From Yamagishiella unicocca (lineage: Eukaryota; Chlorophyta; Chlorophyceae; Chlamydomonadales; Volvocaceae), in NCBI GenBank assembly GCA_003116995.1, contig BDSL01000060.1, positions 186,001 to 250,000 of the forward strand: a stretch of 64,000 nt of DNA, written 5' to 3'. This document shows positions 36,101-46,500 of this stretch, one piece after another. The first letter of the stretch is position 1. Each line of letters begins with the position of its first letter. A program made the translations under genes and the position numbers. Below the pieces are notes generated by a model, which saw only the letters and a program-made list of their open reading frames with translations, made no database searches and was not told the DNA's origin.

Positions 36101-39100
36101 GGCGCTTGGCGTCTCCGGCCTCGTTCTCGGAGGCCGCCAGCGAGGAGGAAAGCTCCGCGATCCGGGTGGCGGAGAACTCGTTCAGCTCGGCGTGGCGTTC
36201 CTGCAGGGGGTTCGAGGAAGGCCCGTGGATGCCCGAAAAACCGTTTAGGACAGACGGTTTGAGATGCATGCCGGGGAACTGGGTTGGGGATGGCAGGAAG
36301 ACCCGGTTGCACGACATAGGGCAGACGGAGGGCAGAAACTGTGGGGGAAGAGGGCGCAGCGGGCTCGCAACTGGGGCCTTGGACCGCGGTGGATGGAGGT
36401 CAGGCTGTCCTCCCATCAGCACCTCGGGCTGGCGGCAGCCCCCCAGACGCCCACTCGGGGGGTGCTGCGTCGCCACCCCCCACACTGCGCTGCGCCGCGG
36501 CCCCCACCTGCAGCTTGCCGTGCGCCTCCCGCTCCGCCTCCAGCTCGTCCCGCATCTTGAGGTACTCCTTCCGCAGCTTCTTGAGCTCCTCGCGGCCCGT
36601 CTTGGCCTGCGAGGGGGACACCGTACGGCGGCAGGGTTACACCGTGGCTTCGGAGCAGAGGTTTCGCGCGGAACCTGCCCTCCTCGCCTCCCTGGCCCCG
36701 CAGCGCCCCCACCCCGCTATCCCCCCCCATTCCGTTCCACCCCACCCCACTCCCAGCCTACATCGTCCCCTCGCGCTTCCCCGCTGCCCCCCCGCTGCCT
36801 GTTTCCTCTCCAACCCCACCTGCCCCGCACCTCCCCCCCCCCACCGGCCGCGCCAACTATCCTGTCCCTGTCGCGTAAACGGTTTTCATGCCACCCCACC
36901 GGCCGCGCACCTCCAGCCTCGCCGACTCCTCGCTGACGGTCACTCGCTCCAGGTGCGTCCGCAGCGCCGCCGCCTCCAGCTGCGCCGCCTCAGTGGCGCG
37001 ACGAAGCGACAGCATCTGTTCGTCGATGCGGCCGACCGCCTCCTGCTCTCGCGGCCGGGACCGGTGGGTTTGGCGTGGGTGTGTTACTTGTTACTCTCAC
37101 CGTTCTCGCACGGGAAGCGGTGGTGTGGTGGGTGTGTCGCTCTGCCGCTAATCGACGCCGGTGGGTGTGTGGGTGCAGGTGCGGGGCATCAGAGGGCAAA
37201 ATACACAGCGTGGCAACGGCAAGGGCAGGGGCGCTGAGGGCGTGTTCTATGGGAGGAAGGGGCTCCCGTAGGCCTGGACCTCAACACGGGGACGGACCGT
37301 GGGTGGGACAGGAGCTCCTTCGATGGGGGACACATGTGCAAGGTGGGTACACGGGGCTTACGAAGTGTTGGTTCCCTGATCCCCTCCCGGTGCCGCATAC
37401 CGCCCGAGAGCCCGACCACAGCCGAGGCGTCGCCTGCACCCTCCATGGCCTTTTCCGCACCGCCGTCGGCGCGCGGCTCCCCTGCCGTCGCCATTGTCCT
37501 GTCGCCCAACGCCGGCACGACGACACCCCGTTGCTAAACCCTAAACCCTAAACCCCTCCCTGCCCTGACATTGCTCCCGAGTCGTGTCCGCGGGTTTTCT
37601 CTCTCCCATCCACCCGCACCCGCACCCCCGCCCTTCCCCTGGCCCCGAAGGCTATGCACACGCTACATTTCCCCAGTCGCGTTACCGGTTCTATTATTGT
37701 AACCCCACCTGGGCCCAATTCTCCGGCATGCATCTCAAAACGTCTGTCCTAAACGGTTTTTTTCACGCATCCACGCGTCTTCCTCGAACCCCCCACCTGC
37801 TGGTCCTTCATCTGCAGCTTGAACGCCTCCCTCTCCTCCAGCATCGCCTCCTTCTCGCGCTCCAACCGCTCCGAAACCGCAAACCACGGCAGCTGGTCGA
37901 AGGACAGGCCACCCCGCTCCGAGGAGTAGTGCCACGAGTACACCGCCTTGAGCAGCTCGTCGCGCAGGGTGGTGAGCACCCCGGAGAAGGGGCCGCACAG
38001 CTCGGCGAACTCGCCCATCAGCTGCGGAGGATGCGGTGTGGTGCGGGCGCGGTGCGGGTTGTGTGGGCCAAAGGTGGCGGCTGTGTAAGCCAATCGTGGC
38101 GGCTGTGGCGCTGGGTGGGGTCGGAAAGGCCGCGGTGGAGGAGGCCGCGGTATGATGGTGGCCGTGCGTGCTAGTACCTCCGGTGGTGCGTGCTAGTATC
38201 TTCGGTGGATCTGATGAATCCGGTGGTGAATCTGCGGGCGCCAAAAGGCGCTGTGGACGTGAAGCGGGTAAGAAGCTCACGGCTCCTGCCAAGCTGTCGC
38301 GATCCCTGCCTTGCCACCGGTAACCGCGCGAAAAGATATTTCCCGGCGGACGCCTCCCTCTTCAGCCCAGCCCCCCTCTCCGCAACTACGCTTCCCATGC
38401 CGAGTAACCGGTTCTTTCCAGTAACCCCTCTCCGCAGCCAGCCCCCCACCTGACACGCATCTGGAAACGTCTGTTCTAAACGGTTTTTCTCTCGCATCCA
38501 CGGGTCTTCCTCGAAACCCACCTGGCACGCGACGGCAGTCCGCAGCTTGTTGGGCCGCTCCTCTCCGGTGGCTGTGTGCGTCTGCGGGCTCACCCGCTCG
38601 CACCGCTCCAGCGCCTCCGCCAGCTTCACCTCCGCATGCAGCGCCAGGCTCTTGTACTTGTCGGAGGCGGTCAGGTCGGAGGTGATCTCCTTGGCCTGCG
38701 GTTGGTGGTTGGTGGTTGGCGGGTAGCTGGACGTGAAAGCCGCCGCCGAGGCGCCGGCACGGAACAGTCACGTCCCGTGCAGCAGGCCCTGCCGTCCGCA
38801 TCGCAGCAGCGGCCCCGCAGCAATTTGTCCTCTACCAGCCCCACCCCCCACTACCAGGACCCCCAGCGGCGGGAGTCGGCGGGGGGGGCGCACCGGCTGC
38901 CGGGGTGGCAGCGAGGACCTAGCGACCACCACCTGGCGATTCGGGACTTGTCCGCTCGGGTAAGGTGCCCGCCCCCGTCCGGTCGCCACCGAGCTCGGCA
39001 GGCCCGGCACCCACCCACGTGGTTTTGCGCCCGGTGCGCCTCCACCGCTTCCCTCCTGTCCCCATGTACACGCCGCGTTGTGGGCGCCGTGCAGCCTGCT

Positions 39101-39799
39101 CTTCCCTCCCTACGGAGTCATCCGCTCCTGCGCTCCGGAACCACCTTTGTGTTCCCGTCCGCCCTTGCTACACGGTGTACCATGCTGTGGCGCCGTGCAG
39201 CCTGCTCTGCCGTCCCGTCCCGTCCCCTACCCGCCCACCCACCTGCCGGGACCAGCTCCGCACGTCAAAGGCTGCCGTCTGCGCCACCGCCACTGCAGCC
39301 GCGAGGTCTGACTCCTTGCCCGACCTGCAGCCGGGGGGATTTGATGGGGGGATCACAACACGCAGGAGCACAGCTGGTGGATGGGAGTCGTGGGTGGTGG
39401 GAAAACATGGGTTTGGTCTGGTCTGCGTGCGAGGCGTGCGTCGAGGAGATATTGCAGGGTTGCGGCGGGGATGTGAAGCAGGTAGGTACAGGGTTCGATG
39501 CTCGGTTCCGGCTGCTACGAGGGGTGACGCTGTGCGTGAGGAGAAGCCTTTCACCATACGTCACCATACACTGCCCGCCCCTCTAACCGGGTCGAACAGC
39601 AGGATCCCCGGCGCACAGGGTAGCTGCCGACATAGCCCCCTCCTTCCTCAACCTGGTGGCGAACTTGTTGAGGACCGCCCTTCTATTGGCGCAGCCCCCG
39701 ACATCGGTCATTGCTGCGAAACCATCGCAACCCCTCACCTTGCGCCGCTCCCGGCGAACGGCGCCATGACCGATTGGCTGTCTTTCCTTTCGACTCCAT
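33117..39799 (-). CDS. Coiled-coil protein with TSNAXIP1-like segment, probable cilium-associated
   Basis: Thirteen exons on the minus strand: 39799-39739, 39713-39653, 39324-39243, 38695-38522, 38021-37797, 37042-36911, 36606-36508, 36200-36075, 35722-35558, 35389-35221, 35042-34861, 34582-34508, 34058-33117; 830 residues, all phases close. Exon 5 (LMGEFAELCGPFSGVLTTL, WHYSSERGGLSFDQLPWF, then Glu/Arg-rich helix) resembles the N-terminal domain of translin-associated factor X-interacting protein 1. Residues from about 200 to 430 are heptad-like coiled coil. Exon 12 carries an aromatic MYYYFNPQ, and the last exon holds a 300-residue mostly helical domain with a Gly/Asp-rich insertion. The biochemical role is unknown; TSNAXIP1 relatives are mainly in ciliated organisms, and the divergent neighbour is an axonemal dynein. 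Exons 1-3 are the least certain (weak homology, a gttgag donor); the C-terminal ten exons are firm. Confidence 0.72.
34107..34190. repeat. Interstitial telomere-like TTTAGGG/TTTTAGGG run
   Basis: About ten degenerate units (ttttaggg, tttaggg, ctttaggg, tttgggg) in intron 12 of the minus-strand coiled-coil gene. Confidence 0.9.
35745..35797. repeat. Interstitial telomere-like TTTTAGGG run
   Basis: Five degenerate units (ttttagggg, gttaggg, tttcaggg, ttttaggg, tttctcaggg) in intron 8 of the coiled-coil gene. Confidence 0.8.
36839..36908 (-). repeat. Intronic dispersed element (family D) flanked by 15-nt direct repeats over a 5' splice site
   Basis: ccccaccggccgcgc occurs at 36839-36853 and 36894-36908. 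The second copy overlaps the minus-strand donor after exon 6. The 40 nt between resembles sequence at 62661-62712 and 63171-63228 (actatcctgtc, then gtaaacggtttt or close variants). Confidence 0.8.
37703..37799 (-). repeat. Intronic dispersed element (family A) beside a 5' splice site
   Basis: Element core at about 37728-37790 (gcatctcaaaacg, tcctaaacggttttt, gcatccacg, cttcctcgaacc). ccccacctg is present on both sides (37703-37711, 37791-37799); the second copy is the exon 5 donor junction read on the minus strand. Confidence 0.75.
38445..38530 (-). repeat. Intronic dispersed element (family A) flanked by 14-nt direct repeats over a 5' splice site
   Basis: cccacctgRcacgc at 38445-38458 and 38517-38530 (13 of 14 identical). 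The right copy is the junction of exon 4 with its intron on the minus strand. Between them lies a family A copy of about 58 nt. Confidence 0.8.
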
Positions 39800-40538
39800 T
39801 TGGCCCTGTGAGCTGCGGCTGGAGCAACGGCAGCTACGCGCGAGCAAGGAGCGGTCACGCGTGCATGCCTAGGTGAGTCAAGTCGATCGATGTTTACTGC
39901 GTCGGTTAGTAATGTAAACCAATTAATACACACCTTGAACATGGTCTCTAGGCTCCCAGGTGCGTTGCTCCGCTGCTAACAATGCTAGCGCATTTTTTCC
40001 GCTGTGCTCTCGGCCCTGTCAAACCCATTCATTTCCATCCATAAATTTTCGATTTGTTGAGTATTGTATTTTGATGCGACAAGCAGTTGGTGAACCAGCG
40101 GTCACGCACACGAGAATAGAAGTCTGTATGAAGCCTTAAGGGAAGGACGTCGTGTATTATAATGCACAATACCTATGTAGTGCGAGTATTGGGCGAGTAG
40201 TTAGTTGTGCATGGATTTCCCTAGTCCACGCACTCAAGGACTTCGAAGCAAGCAAGGGACATGCTTCGTTGCGCTTGCAAAAAATATAGTTGTGTTTGTT
40301 TCTGATTCAATATTTTCAAACGTGACCTTATGATAATTAACACTGCTACCGCTTAAATTGCGACAGGCATCTTTCCATGACCAGTTCTATGAAGTTCACG
40401 AAACGTTCTATACCAACAAGAGGCTAAAACTTTTGAAACAAACGTTCTTTCAATGTCCAACAGCGTTCGGGCCATCGGAACCTTGGCGCGACTGAGGAAG
40501 CCGTCGACTTAGGGAGGGACGCCGGCCCCGGGGGAGCT
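39800..40538. promoter_or_regulatory. Divergent promoter region of coiled-coil gene and dynein heavy chain
   Basis: 739 nt between two opposite ATGs. It is markedly AT-rich compared with its surroundings, with runs such as aattaataca and attttcaaacg. There is no coding potential and no clear TATA or X-box-like motif. It is likely to contain both promoters. Confidence 0.5.
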
Positions 40539-43500
40539 ATGGCGTCCAAGGATAATGATTCGCAGCAGCATCCCGGTCAGCTGAAAAATGCTTTGTACCT
40601 GCAGCCAAAGGTGGCAGCAGGCGTGCATGCGCCCAAAGCAGCCAAGAAGTATGCTCAAGCGCAAGCAGCATCTCAAGTGGTACGCAGCTACCACGATATA
40701 TGTGACAGACCGTTAGGAAAAGCGACGTCATTCAACGCTAATCCTGTATTCCGTGGCATTCCGCAGTCCGCCACGCGGTCTTTGGCACCGCTGGAGGCCA
40801 CGGCTGGGTTTGAGAAAGCCCAGCAGATAAGGAGTTCGCTAAATGCGCTGGGCGCGAGAAAGGTGAGATAAATTTGAGCCTCGACAGCATGTCGCAGCGG
40901 CACCAACATACTTGCACATACCGGCGGTGTCACCAATCAGCTCCCTTCGCGAAATCCCGCTGACCTGGGCAGGCGCCGATGCTGGAAAAGCTCAAGCAGA
41001 CGCCGCAGTCCCCTAAGACGGATGTCCCGCCGCTTGACAAGCCCATGCCTTCAGTGGCTCCGCCGCTGCGTGGCTCGGGCCGTAAGAAGGATGAAGACGT
41101 TGCAGGTAAAGCGTGCGGGTGTCCGGGGGAGCTCGGGGGTCCGACACGGTCTAGCGCAGGACGCCGGGAGCGACACGGTCTAGCGCAGGACGCCGGGGGC
41201 GGGGCCTGGGGCAGCCAGAGACTCGTCCGACAAGGGTCACAACTTCAAAACCTGACGCGGGTAACTGACAGCTTCGTTGAGCCCTCCGCGTCTGTTAGAG
41301 GGGCCATTCGCACGGCACGATTGGGATGCGGGTAATCTGGTCCCCGCCGGGCCTGGAGTGGAGGTGTGAAGCCGGGGCTGCGCGCAGCTCCCGCCACGGC
41401 GACGTGAGCTTACTCGGCGACCCCTCCCAGCAGCAGCAGCACCGGCGTGGTGGGATCTACACCTGGTCGGCAGCAGCCCGAGCTCGCAGCCATGGCAGGG
41501 TGCAGTGGGTCAGCCACAGGCGGGAGATCCGCGACCGGCTTGACAATATCGTCGTGGCCGCGGCATTGGCCCCACCGTCCAGCGCAGTGTCAGGACAGGC
41601 ACCAGTTGACGCCTGTTGGCTCCCCCTCTCGTAGCGGCACCATTCCAGGGCTGCAGCTGCGGAGCCGCGTCGCATGCTGCCACCCTGGCCTCACGTCGCA
41701 TGCTGCCACCCTGGGCTCACGTCGCATGCTGCCACCCTGGGCTCACGTCGCATGCTGCCACCCTGGGCTCACGTCCGAGTGTTGGTAGTAGGTCCCTGCT
41801 GAGCCCACCTTATGTCACGCGCCCGCAGGGCTCAGCGTGTCGCCTCCGCGCGCCGCCACCACCACCACCACCATCACCGCCGCGGAGATGATCCATCGGA
41901 CCAACGGTGACAACGGAAACGGACACGCGCTCACGCAGACCCGGTTCTCAAAACAGCAGGAGCTCGGAGATGGGCTGCCGTACGTCAAGTGAGTTGCTGT
42001 CGTACGCGAGCTCGGCTCGCGTGGGGTACAACACGGAGGGAAGGCGGGTGGGCGAGGGAAGGGAGTAGGACGGGAGCGGCGCTGAAGGTTGGTGGTTGCG
42101 TGACGGAGGAAGTGCCTCGCCGGTGCCAACGGCCAGCGAGCGGGGCCTTTTGATCGGTGTTGAGTGGACGTGCCGTAATCGTTACCAACTGGTACCGGCT
42201 GGGGTACCGGCTGGGGTACCGGCTGGGGTACCGTAATCGTTACCAGCTGGGCTACCGACTGACTGCAAGACTGACTGCGAAGGCTGTGGAGGCTGCGAGG
42301 GGAGGCGTGCGTTGGGGCTGTGGAGGCGGGCTGGGTGCGCATGGGGCGCGTCCTGGGTCCTGGTCCTGGGCGCTGCACGGCGGTGCACCACAGCGGCCCC
42401 GCAGCCCCGCAAGGGGAGGGGCGGCCGCGGGCTGGGGCGCGTACTGCGGAACAGGACACGGATCGGGGCGGCGGTGGCTTGGGCGGGCGGTAGCCAGCCC
42501 GCAACTGAAGACGTGGCTATGCTGGGCATCAGGCGATGTCAAACCACCCACCTGGACAACTTGGCGGCCAGCAGCCTGGCATTGCCTGCTGCTGGGCATC
42601 CCTAATCGCATCGGAAAACGTTGGCTGGATTTGGGCTTGGGTGGTAACGGATCATCCGCGAATCCACGGTTTGGGTGGGTGGGTTGGGTGTACGCGCGTT
42701 GTAGCGACCGCGCCTGTGGCGCGGTCTACAATGGTCAAGGGATAGGTAGCACTCCAGGGGGGCTGGCCGCCGGGTGCAGGGTCGCACGGGTGCTGTGTCC
42801 GCAGCGCGCGAAGTCTGGGTCGCACGGGTGCTGTGTCCGCAGCGCGCGAAGTCTGGGTCGCACGGGTGCTGTGTCCGCAGCGCGCGAAGTCTGGGTCGCA
42901 CGGGTGCTGTGTCCGCAGCGCGCGAAGTCTGGGTCGCGCCCTGCGCGTGCCCGGCCCGTGCTCACGCGGGGCCGTACGTGCCTGAGCACCGGGGAGGATC
43001 AGCCAACGAATCCGGGCGCCTGCAGCTGCGCGGCAACGTGGAAGCGCCAGGAAGTGTACGTGCGTGGGCCTTACGAGGACAGTAAGGGCTCGCCAGGGGG
43101 TGCGTTGACCCCTGCCTCCGCAGTGTGAAGGACACTGGGGGCCCTGCCTGCCTCCGCCCTTCCTGCTGCCTCGGTCGTCAACTGACACTAGCGCCGTACC
43201 ACACACACCCCGGGCAGCAAACACACACCGGGCAGCAAACACACACCGGGCAGCAAACACACACCGGGCAGCAAACACACCCCGGGCAGCAAACACACAC
43301 CGGGCAGCAAACACACACCGGGCAGCAAACACACACCGGGCAGCAAACACACACCGGGCAGCAAACACACACCGGGCAGCAAACACACACCGGGCAGCAA
43401 ACACACACCGGGCAGCAAACACACCGAGCCTCTTCCCGAAATCATAAACACGCAAGGGCTGTACTGGAGTTCCCGTAGCGGTGCCTGGAGGGCTGCCGCA

Positions 43501-46500
43501 TCGCACACCTGCGTTCCGCGATGCGACCTTTGGGTCGCACCGGGCTGGGGGGGGGGGCGGGGCGTTACACGCCTGACGACATGTGGGTCCCAGCGGCCTG
43601 CCGCGTCTGTGCCCGTCGCTGAGCCCCCACCCACCCATCCCACCGCACAAACGCGTTTAGATTGCGCCGAGCGTGTCGGTGCCCCTCCCGGGAGCGCGAA
43701 ACGAGGCCTGTGCGGATCCGGGACAGTCGCGTTAGGTATTGGTTTGTGGTGTGCAAGGTCAAACCATGGCGGTGCAGCGGAGGTTCATGCCTCGGCCGGG
43801 TGACTGCGGTGCCCCTGTCCCTGCGCACGAGGCTGCGGGGCTCCGGGAGGGGAGGGGAGGGGCCCAGGACGAGTCCATCCCCGCGCCTTTTCCACCTCAG
43901 CGTCAACCACCGCGCAGCCTAGCATATGGTGTATGTGTATGTACCTCGCAGTCCCCGTGGCAAACCGCTAATAGGTTTGCCGTACTTCCATCAGTCAGCA
44001 CCCACCACGCGGCGGCGGCCACGACTTGTGAGCGTGTTGGAGCCCTGTCAGCACACGCCCTAACCCAGTCACCCCTCCCCACCCACCACCCACCACGTGC
44101 TCCCCACCTGCCAGGCTCATCTACACGCTGCGGGAGTACCCCAACACGGAGGACTTCGTCTACCTGCGCCGCATGGACCGCAATCCGTCGGAGTACGACC
44201 CGTACGCGCTGGAGGTGCGGTCCGCGGGTCCCTCCGTTGCCTGACTCGTACTGGCGACCTCCTTGGGGGCCCAGGGCCGCGCGGCTGCAGTCCCAAGCAA
44301 CGTTTGCCGGGCTTGCCTTGAATGCGCGGCACATTGCAGCTACCTAGGTCCTGGCAGATGGCGCCAGTCGGGGACGTTATCGCAGCAGCGATATCTGGCG
44401 GCGCCCATCGTGCCAAGCGCACGCTTGCGCGTGATAGCCTAGCTGCCGGGGGCTGCGCTGGCGACCGCGGCTCTTAGTGCAGCGCCCCAACTATGGTCTC
44501 CGACAGGGGAGCCCTCCGCACCGCACACCTGCGTTACGCGTTGCGACCCGTGGGTCGCTCCGGGCTGGGCGGGGCAGTGCATTGTCAGCATGACGACGCG
44601 TGGGTCCAAGCGGCCTGCCGCGTCTGGCTCGTGCCGTTGGTTGCCCGGCGCTGAGCCCTCGCCCTCCCATCCCCACACCGCCCCGCACCGTGCACCCCCA
44701 CCCCGCCCCGCACCGTCCTGCCCCGCCCCCTCGCCAGGTGGTTCCGTTTGCCGCAATCGACCAGCGCGACTTCTACACCATGTCGGTGCGGGGCATCACC
44801 CACTACCTGGACGGCACATCGTCGGACTTTGCTAGTAAGCCGGCGGAGGGAGCAGGGCGCAGGGCGGAGGGAACAGGGCGCAGGGCACACGCAGGGCGCA
44901 AGGCACACGCAGGGCGGAGGGAACAGGGCGCAGGGCACACGCAGGGGACATGGGGGACGGGGCGGATCACTGCTGGGAATGGTTGGCCAGAATAGCGATT
45001 TGGGTCACGAGCCGTATCGCACGCGGCCGGGCGCACAGGTGCCTACGTGGCCTGGTAAAGGGGGCCGCGGGCACGAGAGGAGACCCGCGGGTCGGCACTG
45101 AAAAGTGAAACCGGTTAGGAAAGGTTCGGTACACTCTCGGAGGCTCGGATGTCGCGGGTGCCTAGGCGGGCCGGGGTTGGGGACGGAGCGGGGCGCAAAG
45201 GAAGGGTGCCAAACAAGGGAGGGTTGCAAGGAAAACCCGTTTACGAAAATGGAAATCGTTTAGGACAGCCGTTTGGAGATGCGGGGGGGTTGCTGCACGG
45301 ATGGTCGCGCAGCCCTATCGGCGGTTGGCATGGGGGGCATGGGATATGGATGGGACATCGCTGGCGCGGGTTGGACCGCCGTGGGACACGGATGCAACCG
45401 GACCAGCAGGCAGGAGGTGCAGCCAGCAGCCGGGGAGGCCCTCGCTTACCAGGGGGAGTGCGGAGTTGAGCCAACGGGCGGGGGGGGCCGTGACAAGGCA
45501 GCGATTACAGCAGAACGCGATCAGGCAGGCCCACACGATCACACAACCGACAAGCGCAAAGTACACAACTCACCGCCTGTCCATCCACACGTCCATCCAC
45601 ACGTCCATCCACATGTCCACCCACACGTCCATCCACACGTCCGCGTGCCGCGCACCGCAGCTCTGGACCAGTGGGAGCGTGAGCTGCACCTGTTCACGCG
45701 GCTGAAGTACCTGAAGATGTTCCGGCTGTACAAGCTGTGGAAGGCGTTCCGGCTGTGGAAGCGGGCCGTCAACCAGCACAAGTTCCACAAGGCGCGCTCC
45801 TCCCTGGAGCGCAACCTCTTCCAGCTGTCGCCCGTCTTCCAGAGCCCGCTGCGCAAGTTCCACGGACTGTGCTTCGAGCTGAGCCACATGCGCATGCACA
45901 ACGTCATGCTGCTCAAGGTGGGTGCGAGATAGAGGAGACCCGTGGGTCGGCACTGAAAAGGAAAACCGGTTGGGGGCACGTTTGGCGCACACGTTTGGTC
46001 AATCAAGGCGGGGGACCATGGAGTATGGCCTGGCGCGCAGAGCGGTCACCGGCTTACGGAGTTGGGGGACACGGTATGGGGACGTCCCAACCGACATCCC
46101 ACCACCTTGTTTTTGTGTTTGCGTTTCTTGTTTTCCACCACAGAAGATTCAACACTGCCTACAGAAATTGGGAGTCCTCAGCTTGAGTCCTTTCACACGT
46201 GTGCTGGTTGTTGTTTTTTGGACTTCATGGCCGCAAGCTGCTCCCCTCCCCCCGCCTTCCCCGCGCCCCCAGGTGTACACCCTTGACGAGTTCGTGGCGG
46301 AGCAGAGCGAGCATAAGGCCTCTGTGGAGGGGCGGCTGGCGCAGTTCCATGACGACACCTTCCAGACCGTGCTGCAGGCGTGCAGGTGCGGCTGCGGCGG
46401 CTAGTAGGGGCGGCACTAGCACCCCGGGGAAGTGGGCAGCGCGTCTCCATCCGCAATCTTCGTCGTGTGGGCTACCACATTCGGCACAGCGGCACGCCAC

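Noticed and set aside
39583..39942. 119-codon minus-strand single first exon of the coiled-coil gene
   Set aside because: A two-exon solution (39799-39739 and 39713-39653) with consensus donor and acceptor leads in frame into exon 3, whereas the long frame ends in a stop; confidence in either is moderate.
43125..43478. Gln-Gln-Thr-His-Thr-Gly repeat peptide and its antisense Cys-Val peptide
   Set aside because: Translation of the 18-bp minisatellite in dynein intron 3; no splice-consistent exon there.
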